Positions 46,757 to 57,797 of a stretch of DNA of 64,000 nt are shown here, piece after piece (within the stretch, counting starts at the first letter, position 1; the number at the start of each line of letters is the position of its first letter). Made by a program: the position numbers and the translations under genes. The notes under the pieces were generated by a model, which saw nothing but the letters and a program-made list of their open reading frames with translations, did no database searches and was not told the DNA's origin. The stretch is from NCBI GenBank assembly GCA_021292165.1, contig CM037879.1:115703359-115767358 (forward strand), written 5' to 3'. The DNA comes from Shinisaurus crocodilurus (lineage: Eukaryota > Chordata > Lepidosauria > Squamata > Shinisauridae).

Positions 46757-48000
46757 AGAGATTCTGTGGAGATGGACACAAGTTACATCTGGTGCCATCA
46801 GTGCTGGTCAACAGATGGAGCACTTTTGTTTCCAAAATATCCTACTCAAACTTCAGAGTGAAACAGAATAAAATACAAAGATCAGTATAAAGACAAGAAG
46901 GTGAAGTATCCATCTCTGTCTGTAACCCACCAAGTACATAATTATTAAATTGGGTGTCTCCGGGTCCCTATAATATACATCCTCCAATATGATACAGCAG
47001 TAAAAGGAACAATTGTTTTGCCAATATGCTATGAAAGAATATTGCTCTTCTTTGATTGTCACATTAATGAAACATCAGTTTCCACCTTCCTTTCTTTTTG
47101 GAAGGAAGGTGAGTGGCAAAGCACATGAGACAACATTTGCAAACGTACTATCTGACTTTACAGATGCAATCTACAAGCAGCTACCAGTGGCCAAATTCCT
47201 ACTAGGGCTTTTGAAGAGCTGGAAAAATACACTCCCAGTCCCAACAACTCTTGTGTGCAATTATATCAGTGACTATGTAAATGGCCAGACACATTTAGTA
47301 TTGACAAAGTGTGATATGCTTGAGACAGATTGTGTAAATGTCAGTATATCATTAGTGCAATTTACTGGAGAGCTTTGCTAAATATAGAAATGATGCATTC
47401 TTCTCCCTCACCTGGGTTGTAGCATTAAATAATGGGAAAGGAAGGCCAGCTCCTCAGCTAACAAGAGAACCAGCCAAGCTTCATTGTGGAACGAATCTTT
47501 AATAGACTTCTTATCTCTAACCTATTAAAGATAATAGGTTTTTATCATATGTTTAATAATTAAATTCCCAGAAGAGTTTTCTTCTTGTTTTGTACTTGTG
47601 CCAGTGGATTTTACTGACAGTTGGTTTTAATTATATTAAGTACCGACAGACTGCATGTTGCCTTAGAGAAATTACGTCCATCCCAGTTTCATAGGTAATG
47701 AGTTAGCATTACTGACCCACAAAACATACTCAAGAAGGATGCTATGCTTAAAGTTGCAAAACTGTAGCTGAAAGGTAGGAGGAGAAATGAGGGGAATTTG
47801 AGCAGGTGCAAGCTGACATGCGGGAGAGAAAAAACCTCCCGTTTACCCACACTATGTGTGGCCTTCCTATCTTCCTTCAAGTGCCCACCACCACCACCAA
47901 ACCCATCTCTTCCATGAAGCCTTTAGCTTAGTCCCTTAGTCCTCACTCCTAATTGAAACAATGCCTAGGCCCAAGTTTCTCTGTGAGCTGCATTGGCTAC
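46757..48000. other. Intergenic sequence without recognised feature
   Basis: No gene recognised; one frame of about 120 codons near 47013-47381 is open but resembles nothing I know. Confidence 0.45.
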
Positions 48001-48195
48001 ATAGGGACACGGGAAGCTGCCTTACACTGAGTCAGACCATTGGTCCATCTAGTCCAGTATTGACACTGACTGGCAGTGGCTCTCCAGGGTTTCAGGCAGG
48101 AGTTTTTCCAGCCCTACCTGGAGATGCCGGGGATTGAACCTGGGACTTTCTGCATGCAAAGCAGCTGCTCTACTCGTGAGCCACAGCCCCTCCCA
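48001..48195 (-). repeat. tRNA-Ala-like SINE, near full length
   Basis: On the minus strand: GGGGCTGTGGCTCACGAGTA head with CTTTGCATGCAGAAAGTCCC and GGTTCAATCCCC, body GGCATCTCCAGGTAGGGCTG, end AGTGTAAGGCAGCTTCCCGT. The best-preserved copy of this family in the window. Confidence 0.85.
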
Positions 48196-48219
48196 CAAAT
48201 AACATGGTATTGGCTACAG

Positions 48220-48355
48220 CAGGGATGGGGAATGTGTGGTCCTTGACATGTTGTTGGACTGTATCTCCCATCATCCCTCAACATTGGCTATGCTGGGTAG
48301 GGCTGATGGGAGTTGCAGACCAACAACATCTGGAAGGCCACACATTCCCCACACC
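48220..48355. mobile_element. Palindromic hAT MITE (~135 bp)
   Basis: CAGGGATGGGGAATGTGTGG is mirrored by CCACACATTCCCCACACC; the central arms also pair (CTCCCATCATCC / GGCTGATGGGAG). Target duplication not clear. Confidence 0.8.
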
Positions 48356-48725
48356 TAGATTACATGGATGACAGGACGTTTAGCCCCATGGTCCTGGTTA
48401 GTCAGCTTTGGATTCATCCATTCATCCCATGAGCCAGTGGGGTGGAGCTGAGCTGGACACAGATGTAATATTGACTACCTGTCACTACTTGTGGTTTGTG
48501 CAGTAGCAAGTAGGTTGGTCTAGGAAACAGTACATGTTAAATCGTGTGTGCACAACTTGTGGCCCACCCAGCCAAATATAGTCCATCAGCCACATAATAT
48601 GATCTGCTCTAAGTGCTTGGGAAAAAAACAATACTGTTTTTGCAGTCTGAGGCAGGCAGCAATTCCCCCTCCGTTTTCCTCCTCTTTTATGGCTGCAAAG
48701 GGATTGGAAGTATTAGCTATTAGAC

Positions 48726-49019
48726 CAGCCAGAGTTTTTTTTCTGGTGGAACTCACCGGAACTGAGTTCCAGCACCTTTTCTTCTATTAATTGCATTACA
48801 ATTTAATCGCCATCTACTCCCAAGGAAATGTAATCCAAGAGTTCCGGTACCCTTTTCTCCAGAAAAAAAGCACTGAGACCAGCCTTCACCAACCTGGTAC
48901 CTTCCAAATGGTTTTTTTGGACTACAGTTCCCATTAGCCCCAGCTAGCATGGGAGATATTTGGGGATGATGAGAGCTGTAGTCCAAAACATCTGGAGGGT
49001 GCCAGGTTGGGGAAGACTG
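48726..49019. mobile_element. Palindromic hAT MITE split by a second MITE
   Basis: This ~140-base MITE (CAGCCTTCACCAACCTGG ... CCAGGTTGGGGAAGACTG) has perfect 8-bp duplications TATTAGAC at 48718-48725 and 49020-49027. Four bases in, it was hit by the 146-bp MITE, which duplicated AGACCAGC across the junction. Confidence 0.9.
48730..48875. mobile_element. 146-bp hAT MITE, copy 2
   Basis: Same length and almost the same sequence as the copy at 38051; CAGAGTTTTTTTTCTGG and CCAGAAAAAAAGCACTG ends; perfect 8-bp duplications AGACCAGC (48722-48729, 48876-48883). Confidence 0.95.
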
Positions 49020-49092
49020 TATTAGACAAACCAGGAAAGGCTCCTGGCTTTTGTGGGTCCTTTGGCAGCAGGGTATCAGTGGGCCCGTTGAC

Positions 49093-50085
49093 CAGGGATG
49101 CTGAAGAGTCCTTGGTCTCGAGTCACGAGTCGAGTCACGAGTCTTTGGACCCGAGTCTCGAGTCCGAGTCCGAGTCCTTGGTCCAAAATGGTGAGTCACG
49201 AGTCACGAGTCACTCCCAAAGCTGACTCCACGAGTCCCTATTAAAATCAATGGGTTTTTTCCCCCAACAAAATAAGGCTATTTCAGATGTGTGGTTTAAA
49301 TAAATTCTAGGCACAAGTGTGCCTTTTTATTTCAAAACTCTGCAACTGATTTTGGCAAGAACAGACCAGGCAGACAAACCCAAAATAACCAGGCAGGCAG
49401 AGGAGGCAGGGAACCCCAAAGCAGGCAGGCAGGCAGAGGCCTTTGTCTTGGACAATTCAACTGTTGAACTGGTCAAGAAGAGACCAGGCAGGCAGAGGAG
49501 GCTGGGAACCCCAGACAGGCAGGCAGAGGCAGCCAAACCCAAAATGTCTGAAAGGTTGCATTTTAGAAAAATGATTTTAAAAAATAAACTTGCTGTACTT
49601 CCTAAAACTTATCCATGTTGCATTTGAGGAACATGATTTTTTCTAAATGTTTGGCCCCCATTCTGGAACGGTGAGATTTCATCACAATTCCACCCTCACT
49701 GAACACCCGCTCCACTGGTGATGAACTTGCTGGAACTAGAAACACACTCAGAGCAGCCACACAGAGTAATCTCAGGTCCTTCTTCTGCCTCTCCCAAGTA
49801 CGCAACACATCAATCAAAATAAATCTTGACACACTGTTGGGGCTGCACTCCTGGTAGCCATCCATAGTGGCCAAGCAGTGGCACACCTCGCTTCCATGCA
49901 CTCTTCACCGGCAATCACGCTCCTCTCCACTCCTTCTGGCACAGCCCAGGGATGTTGAAGAGTCCTTGGTCTCAAGTCCCGAGTCGAGTCTTGAGTCCCA
50001 TTAAAAATATTGGGACTCAAGTCCGAGTCGAGTCAGAGGGGGGACTCAGTCCGACTCACGAGTCAAGTCCGAGTCCCCATCCCTG
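49093..50085 (-). mobile_element. Internally deleted hAT element, copy 1
   Basis: Termini CAGGGATG and CATCCCTG; flanking 8-mers CCGTTGAC and CCCTTGAC match at 7 of 8. Both ends carry dense GAGTC/CGAGTC/GACTC repeats (CTCGAGTCACGAGTCGAGTC) in both orientations over about 100 bases each, likely transposase-binding subterminal repeats. The interior keeps only the 3' end of a transposase gene plus a (CAGG)-rich stretch. A second copy lies at 61429-62424. Confidence 0.93.
49602..49901 (-). pseudogene. hAT transposase, carboxy-terminal remnant
   Basis: The ~99-residue frame contains the hAT dimerisation region: LRLLCVAALSVFLVPASSSP followed by VERVFSEGGIVM and a conserved basic RSRMGAKHLEKIMFLKCN end. 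A full hAT transposase has 600-700 residues with a BED finger and a DDE catalytic domain; those are missing, so this fragment cannot transpose by itself. Confidence 0.88.
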
Positions 50086-50099
50086 CCCTTGACCCCTCC

Positions 50100-50827
50100 T
50101 GAGACCAAACCACTCCCTCTTTGGCCACACCCACTAATCTAAAGCAAATCTGGACCAAAGTGGCAAACCCTTATTGTCAAAAGAAAACGATACACACTTT
50201 TGAACTTCTGTTTATTTTTTGTTTATTTTTTTTGTGAAAACAGATTTAAAAAAGAAATAATAGGATTATAACATAGGCTTTAATCCTGCTCCATGAAACA
50301 TAGAATGCAAGCTATATCTTCCTTTAGAACTACCACCACTTAACACATACATCTTGCATATGCTACACTTTCCCAGAAGCACCTGATATCATACTTAATC
50401 TTTAACCAATCTGCACCTTTGTTGCACTGGTGAGAGCAACAAACTATAAGCAAGCATTCAATGAAACGTATTGGATTTATAGTGCAAATTACTCATAAGG
50501 GTTTGCAAACTTATAGTCACAATTTGATCTGTCCAATACACAGTCAACAGCGGGCAATGCCAATATAGTTCTTACAGAGGCACTCACTTGAGATGAAACA
50601 AGCTGAGCTAATTTTCAGGCTCAGGCAAGACAAGTGGACTGTGTGGACAGCAACGCCTTCCTAAAATAAAAATCACCTTGTTAAGAGATCCATCCATCCA
50701 AGAAACAGAAGCACAACAACTGCAACCAGTTTATGGAGGACCTGATGAAGGTGGGGTGGGGAGGGGGTTTGGCATTGCATGGCCTTGCTTTTGTCTAGCT
50801 TCACTTTTATTTCTGTTTGGTAGCTAC
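50100..50827. other. Intergenic sequence without recognised feature
   Basis: AT-rich; nothing recognised. Confidence 0.45.
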
Positions 50828-50936
50828 AGGCTGTGATCCTAATCACATACTTGCCTGGGAGTAATTGCTTTTGAACTCAATGGGGCCTACTTCTGAGTAG
50901 ACATGTAATTGATTGGACTCTTAGGATTGCAGGAGG
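50828..50936. repeat. ~100-bp inverted-repeat element
   Basis: GGCTGTGATCCTAATCACAT, central GAACTCAATGGGGCCTACTT and end CTTAGGATTGCAG. Confidence 0.65.
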
Positions 50937-50960
50937 AGGAGGAAAGATCCAGAGATCATG

Positions 50961-51210
50961 AGAGCCAGTGTGGCGTAATGGTGAGAGTGTTGGACTGGGA
51001 CTCGGGAGATCCGGGTTCTAGTCCCCGCTCGGCCATGAAACTCACTGGGTGACTTTGGGCCAGTCACTGACTCTCAGCCTAACCTACCTCACAGGGTTGT
51101 TGTGAGGATAAAATGGAGAGGAGGAGGAGGAGGATTATGTAAGCCGCCTTGGGTTCCTTGCAGGAAAAAAGGCGGGGTATAAAAATATAACAAATAAATA
51201 AAAAAATAAA
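50961..51210 (+). repeat. Sauria-type SINE, full length
   Basis: The best-preserved copy: AGAGCCAGTGTGGCGTAATG head, GGTTCTAGTCCCCGCTCGGC, GTAAGCCGCCTTGGGTTCCT and an AACAAATAAATAAA tail. GAG triplets in the body are expanded (AGGAGGAGGAGGAGG). Confidence 0.92.
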
Positions 51211-51266
51211 TGTTTTACATTGTTGCAGTGATTTGGTAACCGATTTCACAACTATTACCATAAAGT

Positions 51267-51369
51267 AAGGCTGCAATCCTATGTTACACTAAGTGTTTAC
51301 CTTAGTGTAAAATCCCACTGAACTCAGTGAGCTTGCTACTGAGCAGAAATGTATAGAATTGGATTGTAA
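51267..51369. repeat. ~100-bp inverted-repeat element
   Basis: AAGGCTGCAATCCTATG start, CCACTGAACTCAGTGAGC centre, GAATTGGATTGTA end. Confidence 0.6.
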
Positions 51370-51441
51370 AGGTTTTAAAAATCATTAGATGCCAGGCAGA
51401 GACTGTAGGCAAGAAGGGAAAAATGTTTTAAAATGTGTTTT

Positions 51442-51466
51442 GGTGTGTGTGTGTGTGTGTGTGTGT
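51442..51466. repeat. (TG)n microsatellite
   Basis: About 12 TG units. Confidence 0.95.
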
Positions 51467-51574
51467 ACACATATTTACTTGACTGTTCATTCACTATGTT
51501 AGGTGCCTTGCTGTTAATGCTGGCTCCTCCTCAATGGGTCGGTGGTTGGGTGCAGCCTCTGTCACACTAGCTTG

Positions 51575-51787
51575 CAGGGCCGGATTAAGATAGGGGCTAT
51601 TGGAGCTGCAGCTCCAGGCCCCTACCCCAAAATAGGCCCACAATCAGGACCGGTGCAGGGCAGTTTGGCGCCCCAGGCGAAATAATATTTAGCGGCCCCC
51701 CCTCTCCAAAGCAGCCCTGCTCTGCAAAAAAAAAAACAACAACCCTGCGCTGCCGCCACCAACCTACCTTCCCCCCGCCCTGGCGGC

Positions 51788-51821
<34 letters not shown>

Positions 51822-52281
51822 GCCGCTGCCGCCGCCGCCGCCGCCAAGGAGGAGGAGGAAGTGACGCGACGGGACCCCCGCGCTGTTTTTTGCCGGGGAA
51901 ACCATGGCAACAGGGCTGTTTAAGCCCTGTTGCCCTGGTTCCTCCCACCAAAACAACGCGGGCGGGGCTCCGGAAGCGACACGATGCGGAGAAGGTAGGT
52001 GGTGGGGGGGGTCGGGGGGGTGATGGCGGCAGCGGCGGGAGGCGCAGCGGCAGCGAGTGGGAGGGCGGGGGGAGGCGCAGCGGCGAGCGGGACGGGAGGA
52101 TGCGGCGGCGGCAGCGGGAGGGAGGGTGGGGAGGCGGAGGCCTGGCGGGGGCGGCGCAGCGGAGGCAGAGGCCTGGCGGGGGCGGCGCAGCGGCAGCGAA
52201 GAGGAGCGCAGCGTTTCTGCGCCCTCTTCAGCCGCGCGCCCTCCTCAGCACCAGGCCCATAATGCTCTTAATCCGGCCCTG
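51575..52281. mobile_element. GC-rich non-autonomous hAT element
   Basis: Perfect 15-base terminal inverted repeats CAGGGCCGGATTAAG / CTTAATCCGGCCCTG and perfect 8-bp duplications CTAGCTTG (51567-51574, 52282-52289). The interior is very GC- and CpG-rich with (GCT)n, (CCG)n and GGCGGCAGCGG-type repeats, and a near-perfect hairpin at 51906-51934 (GGCAACAGGGCT / AGCCCTGTTGCC). Long frames rich in Ser, Gln, Gly or Arg are produced by the triplet repeats and are not considered genes. Confidence 0.93.
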
Positions 52282-52289
52282 CTAGCTTG

Positions 52290-53049
52290 CTGGGCTTCCT
52301 CCTCCTTTCAGTGGCTCACTTGAGGGTTGGCCTGGTGTGGAGCCTCGGCACCCTTGTTTCCTCATAGATGCAGCCTGATGGGTGACTGGATGGCTTGCTG
52401 GTATGGAGCGCAGCAGCCTCGCTTGTGTTGAGGTACAGATCTGGGCAGCTTATCACCTGCCACATCACTTCCTTCTGTGAGCCCAGGTGGTGCAACTCGA
52501 TGGATGGATGGATGGCAATGGCATTTGCATGCCGCAGTGGCAACCACCAGCCACTGCCTTGCTCTGGCAGGGTTGAGGCTGAGCTACATGGGCAGCTCAA
52601 CTGGCACAGCCTCCATCCTCCTACGACCTCCACCTTAAACGTTCACCCTCTCCCTTGATTGCTCAGTGAGTGGCTGAAGTGCTCCTGCTGCTTTGTGGTC
52701 GTGATGATGCTATTGCTGCTGCCATTGCTGCCTCCTCACTTTCTTTCATGAGGGGCATGGCATGTGGAATGACCTTATGGCTTGCTGTGCACATGTGCAG
52801 CCTTCAGCTGGGCGTGTAGACTCAGATGTTGAGAGAGCAAGTGTGAATGAAGAAGGTGGAGCAGCAGCAGAAGCAACCTCTTGCTTGGGTTGCAAAGCTG
52901 CAGATAGAGATAGCTCAGAACAGAACAGTGCCTGGGAGACATGGCCTTGATAAGTTGGCACTAGGCCTTGCCATCTGCCCCATCTTTGTTGCTGGAGCCA
53001 AGACAAACCACAGTTCCCTATGATGCCTGAACTTGGGGAAATAGGTTTA
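52290..53049. other. Intergenic sequence without recognised feature
   Basis: GC-moderate, with short (GGAT)n near 52499-52514. No gene recognised. Confidence 0.45.
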
Positions 53050-53057
53050 ATTTAAAC

Positions 53058-53193
53058 CGAGGGTGAGCAACTTGTGTCCCTCCAGATGTTTTGGCCTACA
53101 GCTTCCATCAACCCTAGCAAGCATAGCCAATGGTGAGGGATGAGGGGAGTTGTAGGCCAAAACATCTGGAGGGACACAAGTTGCCACCCCCTG
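53058..53193. mobile_element. Palindromic hAT MITE (~135 bp), complete
   Basis: CAACTTGTGTCCCTCCAGAT is mirrored by ATCTGGAGGGACACAAGTTG. Perfect 8-bp duplications ATTTAAAC (53050-53057, 53194-53201). Confidence 0.93.
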
Positions 53194-53201
53194 ATTTAAA
53201 C

Positions 53202-54304
53202 TATTTTTTAGCAAGACCAAGCCATGGCTTCAGATCCTGGCTTGTTCTGAAACCATTGTTTAAACAAACCACAGTTCCCTGAGTTTGGATGCATGGAGGA
53301 GCTGTGGTTCAGGTAAAAGTCTCTAATCTTCTCCTGAGATCTTGGAAAAGAAAGAGGGAGGATGAGGACAAGTGCACAAGCCTGAGACTTGCTGCAGCTC
53401 ATTTATGTAGCAGGAAATGGTGATTTCCCATTATACGTGAACCTGGCCCATGTGACATTTGTGTCAATTATGCCCATTCAGAGAGCACCATGTTTTACTT
53501 TCATTTTTTTACACAGGGAAAGAAATGGCATTGTGTTTGTGCTGAGAACATTCAGCTGAATGTATAAAAACACACATTTTAGAAGTCCGGTGACAGGTAC
53601 AGACCCATCTTCAACAGATGTAAACCCTTTGCACAACGTAAATAGCAGGAATTTGTCTCCTGGTGATACAAATAGTGCTATAAAATCAAACAACTGGGAC
53701 TGTACAGCTGAAGGCTTTGTAAAGGCCTCAGATAAAGCCGCCCATCTTTCACTGGTTTGTTCTTTAACATTCTGTTGACCTGCTCAGTGGAATACATTCA
53801 TCAGCATCATTTGTCCTTCTTCAGCATTATGATTATTCCAAGAACAGTACATTTTAAAATAGAGTGATGAAAATCATTCCCATTTCCCTTACTAGGAATA
53901 CTAAAATTTAACATTTCATCAAAATCTATGGTGGGAGGGGATGTTACTGTTTATTTTAACACTGGCATCCACATTGATTCAGAAAGCTGAAAACAGCCAA
54001 GAAAGAATTTAGTGGCATTTCCCTTAATTTAATCATCAAAAAGGGAACTGTACCAACATATTCTCATTGGTCTCTTTAAGCCTCCAATAGCTGTTGCTCC
54101 AGATGTTAAAGTAACATGGCTTGAAGAGAGGAGATGTGTTGCTCTTCCCCTGAGGCCAATTGTGGCATCCATGTCTTACAACTGAGCAGCAAAAAGACCC
54201 AAAGGCTTGCATCCTGATTATTTCCCCTGACTTGTCACACATCCACATGAATTCTCTAAGGTAGGGAAGCCTGATTCTAGCTCAATCATACATTGATTGG
54301 TCAC
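53202..54304. other. Intergenic sequence without recognised feature
   Basis: No gene or repeat recognised. Confidence 0.45.
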
Positions 54305-54305
54305 A

Positions 54306-54359
<54 letters not shown>

Positions 54360-54364
54360 CCTCC

Positions 54365-54400
<36 letters not shown>

Positions 54401-54424
54401 TCCTCCTCCTCCTCCTCCTCCTCT
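54305..54424. repeat. Compound triplet microsatellite (GAT)n(GCT)n(CTC)n
   Basis: About 18 GAT, 11 GCT and 9 CTC units in immediate succession; encodes poly-Ser/Ala/Gly frames that are not genes. Confidence 0.98.
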
Positions 54425-54855
54425 ATGGCCTTGAATGAAAAGAATGCTGTTACTTGTTAGGGGCAAATCTATGTTTGACACATAGGCTGAAAGGCTGACA
54501 TCCTAAATGCCACTGTTGATAGGGCTGGAGTGAGCTTTACGTGTTTACAAAATATCCATGTCTACTAAGATGTGTGCTATTTACCCTCTGGTCTTGGTCA
54601 CCAAGTCCTAGTCTGAGTACACAATTTGTTTGCACACTACAATACACATGAAAATGTCCAAGTAGCACTGCATAAGTGAACTGCACTCCTATCCACAGAG
54701 CTGTTGGCAGTCACAGTAACAGTGTTATGTTGGCAAATGGGATGGGGTGTGCAGGACAATGATCATGTGAAATGGTCACTAGGAATCCACTAGGAATCCA
54801 CATTTCCACCATAAACCAGGTGATTCAGAAGAAATTGGGGAGATCTTTGGAGATC

Positions 54856-55394
54856 TATGATTGGTTACCAATTGAAGTTCAGCCCTGATTCAAAGTGCTT
54901 ACATTAACATTTAAAGCCCTAAACAGTTTGGGGCCAGGTTATCTGAAGGAACGCCTCGTCCCATACGTGCCTGCCCAAACCCTGAGATCTTCTTCGGAGG
55001 CCCTTCTCAGAGTACCCCTTCCAAAAGAAGCTAGGAGGGTGGCTACTAGGGGAAGGGCCTTCTCAGTTGTGGCACCCCATCTATGGAATCAGCTCCCCAA
55101 AGAGGTGCGTCTGGTGCCTACCCTCTATTCTTTCAGGATCCAGGTGAAGACCTTTTTATTTGCCCAACATTTTAATGGTTGATTTTATTCATATTATTAT
55201 CGCCACTGTACCTCTGGATTGAATTCATTTTGGCTGCTTGGTTTTATCTTGTTACATTTTAATATGTCTGTGTTTTTATATTATTATTGTTGATGTTTTT
55301 TGTTTTAGTGTTGCTTTGTTTTGTAAACCACCCAGGGAGCCTTTTGGCTGGTGGGCAGTGAATAAATATATTAAATAAATAAATAAATAAATAA
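54856..55394 (+). repeat. L2/CR1-clade LINE 3' end with ORF2 remnant
   Basis: Translates as the carboxy terminus of a LINE polyprotein: LPIEVQP, a stop, FKVLTLTFKALNSLGPGYLK, later VVAPHLWNQLPKEVR and FRIQVKTFLF. The in-frame TGA at about 54890 and the missing 5' part make it dead. The 3' UTR ends TAAACCACCCAGGGAGCC and (AAATA)n. Confidence 0.88.
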
Positions 55395-56034
55395 CCAAAT
55401 ACAGTAAGGACTCTTATTCTGCCCAGGCTGCTGGGGAAGCAACAGCATCTACTTCCAGACAAGTGAAGTGTGTTAAAACAAATGAGGAATGGGAGAAATG
55501 GAAAAGCAGAAAATTAGAAGGATCATTCTGGAAGATGCTCAGTTGCTTTGCCTCAGCAGATACAAAAGACCTTGGTAGCCCCTGCAGAAGTGAAAGCAGT
55601 ACCCTTGGTTGTTGGTGAGCCACAGTGATTCTGGACAGAAACCCTGGGAGAAGTCTTCATTGGCTAATAGCCCTTTTGATTACCCTTCCCACTGGCAACT
55701 TAGTTGACTAATCACACACACACACAAACACACACACAATTAAACTCGAGGCTCCCAAGGATACAAATGGTACCTGTGGTAAAAAAAGAATCAAATAATT
55801 CACAATTTAAATTTACAAGAATTTAATATTACTTCAAAATTCATTGTTTGAATGAAGACGTACTGGTAGGACTAGCCTCAAGCCCAATGTATGCACATTT
55901 ACTTGAGAGTAAGCAGGAATAGTTTCCAAGTTAAAATGGATACAGGTTTGGCCTGCCCATGTTTTTATGGGTCCATTCCCTTTTCTCTTACTCTGCCTCC
56001 CTACAGCTCTTTGTCCTGCATGTAATAATCAGTT
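55395..56034. other. Intergenic sequence without recognised feature
   Basis: A CA-rich run lies at 55712-55738; a decayed CAATGTATGC-type repeat near 55880. No gene. Confidence 0.45.
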
Positions 56035-56118
56035 GAGTGGTCAATATACTTTAATTTTTGTGAACCACTCAGAGAGCTTCAGCTATTGGGCGGTATAGAA
56101 TTGTAATAAATCAATAAA
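56035..56118 (+). repeat. LINE 3' tail fragment
   Basis: GTGAACCACTCAGAGAGCTT, CTATTGGGCGGTATAG and AATAAATCAATAAAT, a standard reptile LINE terminus. Confidence 0.7.
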
Positions 56119-57778
56119 TTATACCTTTTGGGCCAAGTGGGTGTTCAACCCATATCCTCTTGATTTAGGGAGTCTTGTATTTGAATTTGTTTATGTTAAC
56201 TGCTACTTTAGGGATTCATAACTTGATTGGTTTGATATGCTGGGGTGGGATAGATTAGAACTAAATTGTCATAGGTGAACAGAAAGGTTTAAAAGGGGGA
56301 ATCGGTGGTTGTGTAAATGGGAGGAATATGAACATCATGGAGCTATATATTACAGGCAGATGGCTTTGTAGAATCAAGCTCCATAGAAATATTTCTGTTA
56401 TGATGTGTTAAAGAACATCATGTAAATTTAGCTCTCTGCAATATGTAATTTTAAATTGATTTCTGAGAACTCTTGAAAAGGGATCCTTGGAATGGAAGAT
56501 GCTTCTGGCTGAATGGTTGCTTCAATCTATAAGCAGCAATAGAATATAAAGTGTACTATTCTATTCTGGGACCAATTCAATATCTGCTCCCAAATAAACC
56601 AAATTCACAACAGGAGGTTAAGTAGAGCTCCAGATTTCTCTGATCAAATCATTTATAACTTTACATGAAACAGTATAACAGAGAGTAAAGGCTAGTTGTC
56701 ATATATACTACAAGATAAAGCAGATGTCTTATTTTATAGGTTTGTATTGTAGCACTTTAAAAAAATTGCCATATTTAACATTTCTAAAGCTCTGTTGCAT
56801 TTCTTCTTTTGGTCTGTCCATATTAGAATGGACAGGCCAAATTTATTGAGCACAATTGTGCTTTGATTGGGCATGACTCAGCCAAGGTTAAATCCTTTTA
56901 AGAACTGTTGGCTTCAATGGAAGAGATGAGCACATGCTTAAATTTCACCCACTGAAAATAATCAGAGTTGGGTAGAGCAATCCTATATGCCAGTTACACT
57001 GCGGAGGACAGGTATGCCACCACTACTCTGCCACAACTTCTGCGATATACTATACTTGCCCAACCCAGAACAGGAAGGGAACAAAAATACACTATTCTGA
57101 AAAACAGAGCAAAAGTGACAGCCATAATCCCAGCATCCATGGCGACACTGCCAGTGCAGAGATGACATGGTGACACCTTCATGTCAGCCAGACACAGGTG
57201 GAGCCAATCCACTCATGGAGGTAGGGAGGCATACCCATTATGTTGTTAGCCCACTCCACCCACAACATACAATCTGCCAAATACAATTACAGCACTTTGT
57301 ATGATGTGACGCACGGTGGCCCAGGCAGGAAGATACTAGTAGCCAAGAGCCCAGGCATCCGTACACACAGAAGTTAAATTCCACTTATAATAACACATAC
57401 TGCTCACGTACCATTTTTGATCACAACAAACAAAGGGAAGGAATGAGAAGCCATGTAACAAAGCACCCAAGTAGACCTTGGCAAGAGGTCTTCAAAGAGG
57501 TCAACCAGCCCTCCTTCAGACAAGGGTTCAAGACCCACTAAAGGAAGAAGAAAAATCTTTTACCAAACAGAAGGTTTGTTTGTTTCCCTACCTTACCAAA
57601 AGGGAAGGACCAGGACGGGCAACAAAGGAAGCCACACCTACACACTGACAGCAGTATTTCATTGCATTTTTAAAATTTATTTTTTTCGTAAATTTCAAAA
57701 CAAAACCATTAAAAAAAGAAACAACAAATGTAACTACATAAATTTGGATATATCAATTTCAATTAGTACATATGAAAT
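56119..57778. other. Intergenic sequence without recognised feature
   Basis: AT-rich to 56950, then mixed. A reverse A/T-rich stretch before the CA repeat (57655-57720) could be an L1 tail, but this is not certain. No gene. Confidence 0.4.
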
Positions 57779-57797
57779 ACACACACACACACACACA
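57779..57797. repeat. (AC)n microsatellite
   Basis: About nine AC units. Confidence 0.93.

Noticed and set aside
51597..52323. Poly-Ser/Gln/Ala/Gly frames at 51.6-52.3 kb
   Set aside because: They come from triplet arrays in a non-autonomous hAT element.
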